A program made the position numbers and the translations under genes. A stretch of DNA of 64,000 bases, taken from contig DYJE01000004.1 in the NCBI GenBank assembly GCA_020723285.1, forward strand, positions 1 through 64,000. Reading direction: 5' to 3'. Origin of the DNA: Desulforapulum autotrophicum. GTDB taxonomy: Bacteria > Desulfobacterota > Desulfobacteria > Desulfobacterales > Desulfolunaceae. Shown piece after piece: positions 17,143 to 26,026 of this stretch. The notes beneath the pieces were generated by a model, which saw only the letters and a list, made by a program, of their open reading frames with translations, was not told where the DNA came from and ran no database searches. How positions within the stretch are numbered: the stretch's first letter is position 1; each line of letters starts with the position of its first letter.

Positions 17143-19146
17143 ATGAGAGACCCATTGTTTGAACCGATCACCATCAACCGACTGGAAATTAAAAACCGAA
17201 TCTACCTTCCGGCCATGCACATGGGTATGGCGGTAGACTTCCAGGTCACGGATCAGCTTGTGGATTTTTACGCAGAAAGGGCCAGGGGCGGTGCTGGAAT
17301 GATTGTGGTGGGCAACGCCACGGTGAATGATGTGTCGGGTTTTTTTCAGTATATCGGGGCTCACAGCGACGACTTCATTCCCGGTCTGACACGGCTTTCC
17401 AATGCCATCAAGGACAACGGCGCGCGTTCCGCCGTTCAGCTGAACCACGCGGGACGATATTCCCATTCGGTGTTGATGGGCGGCAAGAAACCTGTGGCAC
17501 CGTCGCCCCTGGCGTCAAGCCTGAGCGGTGAAACGCCGGATGAACTGGATATCGAGGGGATCCGAAAGACGGTGGCGGATTTTGCCGATGCGGCCCTAAG
17601 GGTCAAGCGCTGCGGTTATGACGCCGTGGAAATACTGAGCGGTACCGGCTATCTGATCAGCGAGTTCCTTTCTCCGGTGACCAACAAGCGTGAGGACGAG
17701 TATGGGGGAAGTCTGGAAAACCGGATGCGGTTCGGCCTTGAAGTGGTCCGGGCCATCCGGGACGCTGTGGGACCTGATTATCCGGTGATCGTCCGGATGG
17801 ACAGCAACGACTTCATGGAAGGCGGCATGCGCCAGGAAGAACTCAGCATCTACGCCAGGCGTCTGGTGGATTTTTGCCGCGTCGACGCCCTCTGCATCAA
17901 GGGAAGCTGGCACGAGGCCAGGGTTCCGCAGCTGACCACCAACGTTCCCAGAGGCACTTACGCCTATCTCGCCCGCAACATCCGTAACCAGGTGAACGTT
18001 CCGGTGATCGCCAGCCACAGGATCAATGATCCTGAAACGGCTCGTGAACTCCTGAAAGACGGATTCTGCGATATGGTGGCCATGGCCCGCAGTCTTATCG
18101 CCGACCCCTATCTTCCTGAAAAAGCCCGGACTGGTCGTGAAAAGGAGATCATCCACTGTATCGGCTGCGCTCAGGGCTGTTTTGACAACCTGTTCAAGCT
18201 GAAAGCGGTGGAGTGTCTTTGCAACCCGCAGGCCGGATATGAACGGGAAAGAGCCGTGGAACGAACGGAAACGGTCAGGAAAATTCTCGTGGCCGGCGGT
18301 GGCGCGGCGGGCATGAGTGCGGCCATCGCGGCTTATGACAAAGGTCATGATGTTGTTTTGTATGAAAAAAGTGACAGGCTTGGCGGCCAGCTCTATCTGG
18401 CGGCCCTGCCTCCGGGCCGGGAGGAATTTGCCCAGCTTGCCAAAGACCTGGCCACACAGATCGCCCTTCGGGACATCGCTGTCCATGTGTCGACGGAGGT
18501 TGACGCCAGTGTCATTGACATGGAAAAACCCGACGCCGTCATCGTGACCACCGGGGCGAAACCCGTGATTCCCCCCATTCCCGGCGTGGACCTTCCCCAT
18601 GTTGTTCAGGCCTGGGACGTCCTTTCGGACCGGGTTGAAACTGGCGAAAGGATTGTCGTCATCGGCGGCGGGGCGGTGGGTGTTGAAACGGCGATGTTTC
18701 TGGCCGAAAAAGGAACCCTGTCACCGGAAGCCGTGAAGTTTCTGCTGGTGAACCGGGCCGAAGACTTCGAAACCCTGTATGATCTTGCCACCCGTGGATC
18801 CAAGGAAGTGGTGATCGTTGAAATGACCGAGAAGATCGGAGCCGGTATCGGTAAAAGCACCAAATGGGGTATGCTCCAGGAAATGGGCCGGAGCCGTATT
18901 TCCACCCGTGTGGGAGCAAGGGCTCTTGAAATCACGCCGACCCATGTGAAAATCGCCGTGGGGGACAGAACCGAAGAGCTGGCCGCCGATTCCGTGGTTC
19001 TCGCCACGGGGGCTTCATCCGTGAACACACTTGCTGATTTGCTCAGGGAAAAGGGAGTACAGACCGTCATCGCAGGGGATGCGCGTCAGATTGCCCTGGC
19101 TTTTGACGCGGTGCACCAGGGTTTTGAAGCAGGGCGAATGATTTAA
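17143..19146 (+). CDS. FMN/FAD/[4Fe-4S] flavoenzyme, 2,4-dienoyl-CoA reductase-like
   Basis: 667-residue member of the Old Yellow Enzyme group fused to a pyridine-nucleotide-disulfide-like domain, as in FadH, trimethylamine dehydrogenase and enoate reductases. The N-terminal TIM barrel (about 1-335) carries FMN. A [4Fe-4S] site with spacing C339-x2-C342-x3-C346-x11-C358 follows. The C-terminal half has a FAD motif, GGGAAGMSAAIAA, and a second nucleotide-binding motif, VIGGGAVGVETA. The substrate is unknown; reduction of an unsaturated acyl-CoA or similar enone is the usual chemistry. AAAGGAG precedes the ATG. The gene is monocistronic, between its own promoter/operator and a strong terminator. 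Confidence 0.9.
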   Translation: MRDPLFEPITINRLEIKNRIYLPAMHMGMAVDFQVTDQLVDFYAERARGGAGMIVVGNATVNDVSGFFQYIGAHSDDFIPGLTRLSNAIKDNGARSAVQLNHAGRYSHSVLMGGKKPVAPSPLASSLSGETPDELDIEGIRKTVADFADAALRVKRCGYDAVEILSGTGYLISEFLSPVTNKREDEYGGSLENRMRFGLEVVRAIRDAVGPDYPVIVRMDSNDFMEGGMRQEELSIYARRLVDFCRVDALCIKGSWHEARVPQLTTNVPRGTYAYLARNIRNQVNVPVIASHRINDPETARELLKDGFCDMVAMARSLIADPYLPEKARTGREKEIIHCIGCAQGCFDNLFKLKAVECLCNPQAGYERERAVERTETVRKILVAGGGAAGMSAAIAAYDKGHDVVLYEKSDRLGGQLYLAALPPGREEFAQLAKDLATQIALRDIAVHVSTEVDASVIDMEKPDAVIVTTGAKPVIPPIPGVDLPHVVQAWDVLSDRVETGERIVVIGGGAVGVETAMFLAEKGTLSPEAVKFLLVNRAEDFETLYDLATRGSKEVVIVEMTEKIGAGIGKSTKWGMLQEMGRSRISTRVGARALEITPTHVKIAVGDRTEELAADSVVLATGASSVNTLADLLREKGVQTVIAGDARQIALAFDAVHQGFEAGRMI

Positions 19147-19157
19147 AGAATAGGCAA

Positions 19158-19196
19158 TAAAAAAGCCCCTTTGATCTCTCAAAGGGGCTTTTTTTA
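19158..19196. terminator. Strong bidirectional terminator
   Basis: AAGCCCCTTTGA (19163-19174) pairs with TCAAAGGGGCTT (19179-19190) around a TCTC loop, flanked by an A-run on the left and a T-run on the right. It serves the convergent flavoenzyme (plus) and XRE regulator (minus) genes. Confidence 0.92.
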
Positions 19197-19203
19197 TTTC
19201 ATG

Positions 19204-19626
19204 CTATTTTTTCTTTTTTCCACCGTTGGGTGTGCAGCGGTATGTGCCGCCCCGTTCAATGCAGAGAATATGTTCATAATACTCTGTGGGAACAGAACCG
19301 TTCAGGAATCGCTGGCAGAAAAGGACTTCCATTTCCGCTTTCGTCACTTCCAGTTCTCTGTCTGCATAGAAATCGAGAAGAATATCAAGTTCTTCATCGT
19401 TTGGCATGCCCCTCATGATGGTGTATGGAGACACACCCAGAGCATCCGCTATTTCGGAAATCCGGCCCAGTGAGACACCCACATGTCCGTTTTCCAGTTT
19501 CGCGACGTAAGATCGCGATGTGCCGATTCTGTCAGAAAACTCTTTCTGATCAAGCCCTTCGAGTTTTCGCCAGAACTGCATGGCTTTGCCAATGGATTTC
19601 ACAATGGCTTTACCTTCGTCATCCAT
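19204..19626 (-). CDS. XRE-family helix-turn-helix regulator
   Basis: 140-residue cytoplasmic DNA-binding protein. A Cro/CI-type helix-turn-helix lies at about residues 14-70: FWRKLEGLDQKEFSDRIGTS with SRSYVAKLENGHVGVSLG and IADALGVSPYTIM. The C-terminal 60 residues (LDILLDFYADRELEVTKAEM) are a short effector or dimerisation part that I do not recognise. AGGGGGG precedes the ATG. It converges on the flavoenzyme gene and could regulate it or itself; position alone supports this. Confidence 0.9.
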   Translation of the reverse strand: MDDEGKAIVKSIGKAMQFWRKLEGLDQKEFSDRIGTSRSYVAKLENGHVGVSLGRISEIADALGVSPYTIMRGMPNDEELDILLDFYADRELEVTKAEMEVLFCQRFLNGSVPTEYYEHILCIERGGTYRCTPNGGKKKK

Positions 19627-19833
19627 GTTTCCCCCCTACTTACAAATTGTCATCATTTTTTTAACGTTTGAGAAAAAACTGTCCTTGCCGTTGTTCAAAA
19701 CTATAGAACAATTTTCCCCTTCCTTAAACGTTTGGTGAAAGAATATTCCTTAAAACCACATCTGATTCATTATATCAATATTTTTTTTGTTCAGAATCAG
19801 AAATTTTAAAAAAAATGTGATTGAAGTTCGGTG

Positions 19834-20997
19834 TCAACTGGTTGACCTGTTTGGAGCCTCTGAAAAGAAAAAAATCAGTCCGCCGAGAAGGGCGGCGCAG
19901 CTGCTGGCAAGGTACAGTAAGGGGCCTGCGGCTTCATAAAACATTCCGTTGAGCAGGAAGCCCGCCATCATTCCCAGGCCGTATGAAACGGCGTTGTTCG
20001 CCACCTGGCCGAAGGTTTTCGTCTCGGACGTGGACAGGCCGTCCATGTACAGGATGCAGCCGATATGAAACGCCCCGTAAGTTACGGCGTGGAGTATTTG
20101 AGCAAAGAGGATCATGAATGAAGAAACAGAGACGCACAGGATCACCCAGCGAAGCGCCGCCACAGCAAAGGCGAAAATGAGGACGAAGCGGATGGAAAAC
20201 CTTTTGAACAGAAGATCAGAGTTCAGCATGACGGCGATTTCCGCAAGGGATGCCACACCCCAGGCAACGCCGATGAACGTGCGTCCGTAGCCGAGTTCTT
20301 CGAGATGAATGGAAAAGAAGGCGTAGTAAGTTCCGTGGCTGGCCAGCATGAGAAATGAACACAGCAGGAAAACCAGGGTTTTCCGGTTCATGAACTGACG
20401 TATGTGGCTGAAGAACGATGCGGTGAGCCGGGGCCGTGCGTTGTCGGGGACAAGGGGCGCGAATGCGGCCTGGAGTATGGACCCGATCAGGATCAGGAAC
20501 AGTACGGAGCGGATGGGTATTGCGTCCATGGCACGTCCCAGGATCACCACCACGGCAATGAAATTCATGGAACCCCAGACCCGGATGTTGCCGTATTTTC
20601 TCTTGTCACCGCCTTTTTGACCGAGGGTGTCCATGGTAAAGGCTTCGAGAAAGGCGATGATGGGTCCGTAGAATATCGAATAGACCACGGTGATCAGCAG
20701 CATGGGCCCGAAGGACTCAGAGAAAAGATACAAAGCCCACGCCACGCAGGCCGCGGCGTTGCAGGCCATGTACACGGGCTTTCTGATACTGTAACGGTCC
20801 GCCACAAAACCCCAGAATATGGAGAAAAAAACCATGGACAGGGTTCTTGCCGCAGACAGCGCGCCGATTTGGAAACCTGAAAAACCCAGGTGGTAGCAGT
20901 AGAGGTTGAAAAAAGGAAGAAAGACGCCCATGACGCCGAAGTAGAAAAAGTACTGGAGAGACAGGGCAGCGGTCTGTTTGGTGTTGTCCGGAATCAT
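19834..20997 (-). CDS. MFS transporter, HcaT/PPP-like
   Basis: 387-residue inner-membrane permease with about twelve hydrophobic helices. The opening (LSLQYFFYFGVMGVFLPFF) and the segment KRKYGNIRVWGSMNF match the MFS_1-like group that includes 3-phenylpropionate and nucleoside permeases. FWGFVADRYSIRKP is the MFS loop-2 signature. The substrate is unknown. It starts 8 bp after the stop of the radical SAM gene and is likely in its operon. The 207 bp between it and the XRE gene is AT-rich and empty. Confidence 0.88.
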   Translation of the reverse strand: MIPDNTKQTAALSLQYFFYFGVMGVFLPFFNLYCYHLGFSGFQIGALSAARTLSMVFFSIFWGFVADRYSIRKPVYMACNAAACVAWALYLFSESFGPMLLITVVYSIFYGPIIAFLEAFTMDTLGQKGGDKRKYGNIRVWGSMNFIAVVVILGRAMDAIPIRSVLFLILIGSILQAAFAPLVPDNARPRLTASFFSHIRQFMNRKTLVFLLCSFLMLASHGTYYAFFSIHLEELGYGRTFIGVAWGVASLAEIAVMLNSDLLFKRFSIRFVLIFAFAVAALRWVILCVSVSSFMILFAQILHAVTYGAFHIGCILYMDGLSTSETKTFGQVANNAVSYGLGMMAGFLLNGMFYEAAGPLLYLASSCAALLGGLIFFFSEAPNRSTS

Positions 20998-21004
20998 GAA
21001 TGGC

Positions 21005-22282
21005 TCATAAACGTTGAATGATGTAAAGAAAAACAGGCAGATGGCACTTGTTTTTCAGGATTTTGAAATGGGCCACACGGGGCCTTTTTTCAGCGGATTT
21101 TCCGTATGGGGAGAAGTAGACCGCTCCCCGGCTGCACGGTCTTGGATACGTTCGCTGAACAAGATCCAGGCAGGTGGGCATGTGTCCTTCCGGAAGAGTG
21201 TCACCGTATAGGAAGTTCGCGGTGATTTCAAGGTTCCGGCAGGATCGGTTGATGTCCGCCATGCGGGTGAAGGCGTCCTCGATATCGTGCTTCAAGATGG
21301 GTTTCCCGATATGATCAAGGGTTGCCTGATCCGCTGATTCAAGTCCAATGTTGATGAAGGTCGAAAAAGGAAGCCGCTCCATGGCTTCGAACAGCCGGTC
21401 ATCGGCGTTGAGCAGGGAGCCCACGCTGCCGAAAAGAAAAAGGCGCGGTTCTTTCATCGTGGACGACTGGAAACCGAACGCGTCGAAAGCTGTGAGGGCG
21501 GCACTGGTCAGAGTGTCCATGCCGGCGTTCAGGGCATCGTGTTGCCCGAGAAACAAGGCGTTGTAATTGACCAGGTCTTTGCCGTAAATGTCTTTAAGGC
21601 CTTTGATCTGTTCTCCGATTTCACGATGTGAAACACGGGAAAAGCCACGGCCTGTCTTGACGGTGCAGAACCTGCAGTTGTAAAGACAGCCTTTTGAAAT
21701 GTTGAGAGGAATCACGTCGTAATCCACATGCCGGGCATCAGGGGGAAGGACGCTGATGCGTCCGTCAAGAAGTCCGTGAAGCCGGGCGGCTTTGGCCTGA
21801 AGTGCCTGGGGTGTCGCGGCGAGAACGCTGTCACGGAAAGACTTGAAACCTGGGCGGGTATTCATATCCGGAATTCCTGCCAGATGAATCCGGGCGTCGG
21901 CCAGAGCTGTTTCCGAGGCTTCAAGGATACCCTGTCTGAACGGTTTGCCTCCCATGATGCTGTTGGACGTGTACCTGAAGCAGGGGACATAATATTCGCC
22001 CACAGCGGCGAAGGCACCGTTGTATCCGCCGGAGGCGTAAAAAACCCAGTCGTTGCCCACAGTGCGTTTCAGCCATTCCGTGGGTTCCATGGCACAGCTT
22101 TTCCGACACAGGATGTGTTTGATTTCACCGTTCAGATTGAACTGGAAAACATAGGAACCGTATGCGACTTCATGATACGTCCCGTATCGGATGGGGTAGC
22201 TGACTTTTCTGTAACGGTTTTCCCCGGATTTGTCCGTGGTGACGGTGATTTCGCCGAACGGGTCATCGAGCATGACGGTCAA
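21005..22282 (-). CDS. Radical SAM protein of unknown function
   Basis: 425-residue radical SAM enzyme. The cluster motif is in NISKGCLYNCRFCTVKTGRG (CxxxCxxC), about 200 residues in, after a substantial N-terminal region of no family I recognise. The barrel includes INIGLESADQATLDHIGKP, typical of elongator/HemN-like radical SAM proteins, and the C-terminus ends KNKCHLPVFLYIIQRL. The reaction is not deducible. The annotated first codon is a TTG; an ATG three codons on is equally possible, and neither has a strong ribosome site. It is followed closely by the MFS transporter, which might move its substrate or product. Confidence 0.82.
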   Translation of the reverse strand: MTVMLDDPFGEITVTTDKSGENRYRKVSYPIRYGTYHEVAYGSYVFQFNLNGEIKHILCRKSCAMEPTEWLKRTVGNDWVFYASGGYNGAFAAVGEYYVPCFRYTSNSIMGGKPFRQGILEASETALADARIHLAGIPDMNTRPGFKSFRDSVLAATPQALQAKAARLHGLLDGRISVLPPDARHVDYDVIPLNISKGCLYNCRFCTVKTGRGFSRVSHREIGEQIKGLKDIYGKDLVNYNALFLGQHDALNAGMDTLTSAALTAFDAFGFQSSTMKEPRLFLFGSVGSLLNADDRLFEAMERLPFSTFINIGLESADQATLDHIGKPILKHDIEDAFTRMADINRSCRNLEITANFLYGDTLPEGHMPTCLDLVQRTYPRPCSRGAVYFSPYGKSAEKRPRVAHFKILKNKCHLPVFLYIIQRL

Positions 22283-22309
22283 CTGGATCTTGAACCCCGG
22301 TCACCGGAA

Positions 22310-22564
22310 TCAGTCGATGCCCGGAACGGTGTAGGTGGTGCATGAACCGCTGGAACAGGTTCGTTCCTGCTTGCCGCCGCCCGGCTGGGCACAGCTCGGA
22401 GCGGATGAAGACCCGCTCATGGTGAAATTGGTCCGGCTCATGACGCGCTCAAAGGCCTGGGCACCGCATTTGGGGCATTTCAGTTCCTCTTCTTCGCTTT
22501 TGTTCATCACGAGGAGTTCCAAGAACTCTTCGCACTCCGTACATTTAAACTCGTAAATGGGCAT
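22310..22564 (-). CDS. FmdB-type zinc-ribbon protein
   Basis: 84-residue small regulatory-type protein. It begins MPIYEFKCTECEEFLELL and has the paired CxxC knuckles of the FmdB/CxxC_CxxC_SSSS family (CTEC and CPKC), with a flexible Ser/Gly/Cys-rich tail. The zinc ribbon is visible; the role is poorly known in general. GGAGA precedes the ATG. It precedes the radical SAM gene by 27 bp. Confidence 0.9.
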   Translation of the reverse strand: MPIYEFKCTECEEFLELLVMNKSEEEELKCPKCGAQAFERVMSRTNFTMSGSSSAPSCAQPGGGKQERTCSSGSCTTYTVPGID

Positions 22565-22681
22565 GTCCTGTGTCTCCGTGAATCTTAAAAAAATCTATGG
22601 CTTAATTATCAGCACGGTGTTCATGTTGTCAAGGAGGAAGGCGAAACCGGGGAAATGAGTAGGGGCATCAAAAAATGGGGG

Positions 22682-22999
22682 TTACCCTTTATACAGGTGG
22701 TCCATATACTCCGCCCATTCCATGGGGAGCAGAAGTTTTTTCTTGGTGTTGCAGTCCTTGCAGGCGGGAACCACATTGTTCTTCGTGCTTTTTCCGCCAC
22801 GGGCAACGGGTATGATGTGATCCATGGTGAGGTCCATGGGGGCCACGGTTTTTCCGCAGTAGTGGCAGACGCCTTTGTCGCATTTGCGTTTCCACCACTG
22901 GGAGTGCCGGAGTTCGCGGGCTTTCTGTTTTTCACGCCGGATGTCCGCGTCATCGGGGGCGTCTGAAAAGCAAGGGCTGTCTTTGTCGCCGCGCCGCAT
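22682..22999 (-). CDS. HNH endonuclease, McrA-like
   Basis: 105-residue protein from the ATG at 22999, placed one base after the era stop codon (TGA-C-ATG). The frame is open further upstream, but only inside era. The HNH zinc-finger core is complete: CHYC (45-48), LTMDHIIPVARGGK with the catalytic DH (60-61), NNVVPAC and KDC (80-83). Free-standing proteins of this type are widespread, and their role (repair, restriction or mobile-element relic) is rarely known. Its tight junction with era suggests co-expression. Confidence 0.87.
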   Translation of the reverse strand: MRRGDKDSPCFSDAPDDADIRREKQKARELRHSQWWKRKCDKGVCHYCGKTVAPMDLTMDHIIPVARGGKSTKNNVVPACKDCNTKKKLLLPMEWAEYMDHLYKG

Positions 23000-23000
23000 G

Positions 23001-23882
23001 TCAGACCCCGAATTTTGCGATGGCTTTGGTGTCTCGGGTCCAGTTTTTCTGAACCCGGACGAACAGCTTGAGGTAGACCTTCTTTTCAAGGAGCTTTTCA
23101 ATGTCCTCCCGGGCATCTACGCCGATCTGTTTCAGTTTGGAACCGCCTTTGCCGATGACGATGCCTTTCTGGGAGTCCCTCTCCACATGGATGGTGGCGT
23201 CGATGTTCACCAGGCCGCCTTTTTCCTTGAAGGAATCCACGGTCACGGCGGAGGCGTAAGGAATTTCCTGGCCGGTTAAGCGGAACACCTTTTCACGGAT
23301 CATTTCCGCCACGAAAAACCGGGAGGGCAGATCGGTGAGCATGTCTTCGGGATACAGCGCAGGCCCTTCGGGCAGATGGTTTTCGATTTCAGCGAGAAGA
23401 TCTTCAACCCCGTCGCCGTGTTTGGCGGACAGCGCCAGCACAGCCTTGAACGGGAAAACACCGGCCCAGTGCTCCTCGATGGCCGGGATTTCGGATTTCT
23501 TGAGGGTGTCTGTTTTGTTCAGGGCCAGAATCACAGGCTTTGAAACCGACGACAGCCGTTTCACCAGATAGTCTTCGGACGGGGTGTCGGGACCGGCCAC
23601 ATCCACCATCAAAAGAAGGACATCGGCGTCGCCGAAGGTGGAGAAGGCGATGTCCACCATTTTGACGTTCAGCTCCGACCGTGTCCGGTGAACCCCCGGT
23701 GTGTCCAGGAAGACCATCTGGGACGAAGGACGGTGAACCACCCCCAGAATCCTGTTCCGGGTGGTCTGGGGCTTGCGAGACGTGATGGACAGTTTTTCAC
23801 CCAGAAGCCGGTTCAAAAGCGTTGATTTTCCGGCGTTGGGTGCGCCGACGATGGCGACATAACCAGATTTGAACGCACTCAT
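23001..23882 (-). CDS. era: GTPase Era
   Basis: Essential GTPase that binds the 3' end of 16S rRNA and acts as a checkpoint in 30S maturation. The 293 residues contain the P-loop GAPNAGKS (about 13-20), the G2/G3 regions with TTRNRILG and FLDTPG, NKTD (G4), and a C-terminal KH domain with GIVIGKGGSKLKQIG. It overlaps engB by 4 bp and is followed after one base by the HNH gene. RsmA, which acts at the same rRNA end, is encoded elsewhere in the window. Confidence 0.97.
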   Translation of the reverse strand: MSAFKSGYVAIVGAPNAGKSTLLNRLLGEKLSITSRKPQTTRNRILGVVHRPSSQMVFLDTPGVHRTRSELNVKMVDIAFSTFGDADVLLLMVDVAGPDTPSEDYLVKRLSSVSKPVILALNKTDTLKKSEIPAIEEHWAGVFPFKAVLALSAKHGDGVEDLLAEIENHLPEGPALYPEDMLTDLPSRFFVAEMIREKVFRLTGQEIPYASAVTVDSFKEKGGLVNIDATIHVERDSQKGIVIGKGGSKLKQIGVDAREDIEKLLEKKVYLKLFVRVQKNWTRDTKAIAKFGV

Positions 23883-24472
23883 GACGGGGTCCTTTCAATC
23901 CAGGGTTCAATGGTGGCCAGGATTTTTTCCCGGCCCAGCCGTGATTTCGCGGAGAACGGGATGAGCATCGATGGATCAAATCCCAGGGAAGCGGCGCAGC
24001 GTTTGTGCTGGGCCATGCGCTGCTGATTGGAAAACTTGTCAGCCTTGGTGAGCACATACACCGCCGGAATGTTGTAAAGCCTGAACCAGGCGATGAGGTC
24101 GTCCTCGTCTTTTCCCGGTTCCCTGCGGATGTCCATGAGCATCACCACGCCTTTCAATGTTGTCCTCGTTGAAAGGTAGGTTTCGATCATGCTGCCCCAG
24201 GTTTTCGTGACGCTCTGGGGCACCCGGGCATAGCCGTAGCCCGGAAGGTCCACGAACATGAACGCTTCGTTGATGTTGAAAAAATTGATGAGCTGGGTCC
24301 GGCCCGGTGTCGAGCTGGTCTTGACAAGGTTCTTCCGGTTCAGCAGCGTGTTTATAAGGGAGGACTTGCCCACGTTGGACCGGCCCACGAAAGCGATTTC
24401 CGGAAGGAGTTCCTCCGGATAGTGAACGGGTTTCACAGCGCTTTTAACGAATTCTGCCGAACGGATGATCAT
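23879..24472 (-). CDS. engB: Ribosome-biogenesis GTPase EngB (YihA/YsxC)
   Basis: Small GTPase required for 50S assembly and, in many bacteria, normal division. GRSNVGKSS (P-loop), TPGRTQLINFF, DLPGYGYA and TKAD are present. The chosen ATG at 24472 gives the family N-terminus MIIRSAEFVKSA and 197 residues; a TTG seven codons upstream is less likely. The gene overlaps era by 4 bp and follows hisG by 59 bp. Confidence 0.95.
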   Translation of the reverse strand: MIIRSAEFVKSAVKPVHYPEELLPEIAFVGRSNVGKSSLINTLLNRKNLVKTSSTPGRTQLINFFNINEAFMFVDLPGYGYARVPQSVTKTWGSMIETYLSTRTTLKGVVMLMDIRREPGKDEDDLIAWFRLYNIPAVYVLTKADKFSNQQRMAQHKRCAASLGFDPSMLIPFSAKSRLGREKILATIEPWIERTPS

Positions 24473-24531
24473 GGTTTTTTCCAGAAATTTCAAACAGGGC
24501 CAGGGAAGATCCCCGGCCCCTTCAGGGTTTT

Positions 24532-25431
24532 TTAGATGACTTTGTTGAGGGGGTATTCGATGATTCCCGTGGCGCCCGCCTTGAGCAGCCGGGGAATCAG
24601 GTCCCTCACCATGCCGGTGTCCACCACGGTTTCAACAGCCACCCAGTCCGATTTGTACAGATGGGCCACGGTGGGAGCCTGAAGGCTGGGAAGAAGGCCC
24701 ACCACGTTTTCGATGGCCGATTCGGGCACGTTCATTTTAAGTCCCACCAGTTTTCCGGCCACCAGGGCACCTTTGAGCAGCAAGGCCATCTGTTCGATCT
24801 TTTCACGTTTCACGGGATCGGCCCATGCTTTTCTGTTGGCGATGAGCTGGGTGTTGGTCTGCATCAGCTCATGGATGATCCGAAGGCCGTGGGCCTTGAT
24901 GGTGCTTTCCGTTTCCGTGATTTCCACGATGGCGTCGGCCAGGCCGGAAACCACTTTGGCTTCGGTGGCACCCCAGGAGAACTTCACGTCCACATCGATG
25001 CCAAGGGCATTGAAAAAACGCTTGGTGTAACCCACCAGTTCGGTGGACACGGTTTTTCCGTGAAGGTCTTCCAGTTTTTTCACCGGCGAGTCATAGGCCA
25101 CGGCAATGACCCATCGGGCCGGTTTGGCGCTGACCTTGGAGTACACCAGGTCCGTCACCACATGGACGTCGCTTTCGTATTCGGCGATCCAGTCCTTGCC
25201 CGTGAGGCCCACGTCCAGGGTCCCGTTTTCCACATTGATGGCCATTTCCTGGGCGCGGCACAGGGCGCAGGAAATGCTGTCGTCATTGATGCTGGGGAAA
25301 TAGCTGCGGCCGCTGACGCTGACTTTCCAGCCCGCGTGGTCAAGAAGGGCGAGGGTGGCGTTCTGGAGGCTGCCTTTGGGAATCCCCAGTTTCAGCGTGT
25401 CGTCGGATGTTGTGTTGAGTTTTGCGTTCAT
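24532..25431 (-). CDS. hisG: ATP phosphoribosyltransferase HisG, long form
   Basis: First enzyme of histidine synthesis: ATP plus PRPP to phosphoribosyl-ATP. The 299 residues match the long, hexameric, HisZ-independent type, with a C-terminal ACT-like regulatory domain (about 220-299: [24 protein letters not shown]) that binds histidine for feedback inhibition. The catalytic domain has [17 protein letters not shown] and [11 protein letters not shown]. It overlaps hisI by 4 bp; the rest of the his pathway is not in the window. Confidence 0.96.
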   Translation of the reverse strand: MNAKLNTTSDDTLKLGIPKGSLQNATLALLDHAGWKVSVSGRSYFPSINDDSISCALCRAQEMAINVENGTLDVGLTGKDWIAEYESDVHVVTDLVYSKVSAKPARWVIAVAYDSPVKKLEDLHGKTVSTELVGYTKRFFNALGIDVDVKFSWGATEAKVVSGLADAIVEITETESTIKAHGLRIIHELMQTNTQLIANRKAWADPVKREKIEQMALLLKGALVAGKLVGLKMNVPESAIENVVGLLPSLQAPTVAHLYKSDWVAVETVVDTGMVRDLIPRLLKAGATGIIEYPLNKVI

Positions 25432-25805
25432 TTTTTATACACCTCGTTGGGATCAAACAGAAGCTGGCCCATGGTCACGGCCTCTCCGTTTTCGATTTTT
25501 CTGAAAAAACAGCTTTTATAACCCAGATGGCAGGCCGCGCCTCCCACCTGATCCACTTTGAGCAGGACCGTATCGTTGTCACAGTCGACGCGGATCTCCC
25601 GGACATGCTGCACATGACCTGAGGATTCCCCCTTGACCCAGAGTTTGTTTCTGGACCTGCTGAAATACGTGGCCGTGCCTGTTTTAAGCGTGGCGTTCCA
25701 TGCTTCTTCGTTCATGAACGCCACCATCAGCACCTCGCCGGTTTCGGCGTCCTGGGCGATGGCGGGCAGGAGCCCGTCGAATTTGCTGAAATCAAGTTCA
25801 ATCAT
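25428..25805 (-). CDS. hisI: Phosphoribosyl-AMP cyclohydrolase HisI
   Basis: Third step of histidine synthesis, opening the adenine ring of phosphoribosyl-AMP. The 125 residues are a stand-alone HisI domain without the HisE part. [33 protein letters not shown] (metal ligands) and the cysteine-containing [13 protein letters not shown] all match. AAGGA precedes the ATG. It is the first gene of a minus-strand run with hisG, engB, era and HNH. Confidence 0.96.
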   Translation of the reverse strand: MIELDFSKFDGLLPAIAQDAETGEVLMVAFMNEEAWNATLKTGTATYFSRSRNKLWVKGESSGHVQHVREIRVDCDNDTVLLKVDQVGGAACHLGYKSCFFRKIENGEAVTMGQLLFDPNEVYKK

Positions 25806-25848
25806 TTCAATTCCTTCGTTATTTTCATGTTACAAGGTTAAACCAGTT

Positions 25849-25877
25849 TAAATAGATATTTCAGATATCAAAGTCAA
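25849..25877 (-). promoter_or_regulatory. Promoter of the hisI operon with internal palindrome
   Basis: Read on the minus strand: TTGACT (25877-25872), a 17-bp spacer and TATTTA (25854-25849), 44 nt before hisI. The spacer holds GATAT-CTGAA-ATATC (25855-25869), a 5-bp inverted repeat placed where a repressor could bind. Confidence 0.6.
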
Positions 25878-26026
25878 TTTATTTTTCAAATCAGGATGTT
25901 TTCACGTTTCGATAATGCTTCGGACGCGGTCGGGATCTTCTCTTGTCATACGAAAGATAAGTTGCTAAACTGGCACGTTTTTAACGTTCAGGCTTGATTT
26001 TATTATAGAAACAATAAGGAAAAACA

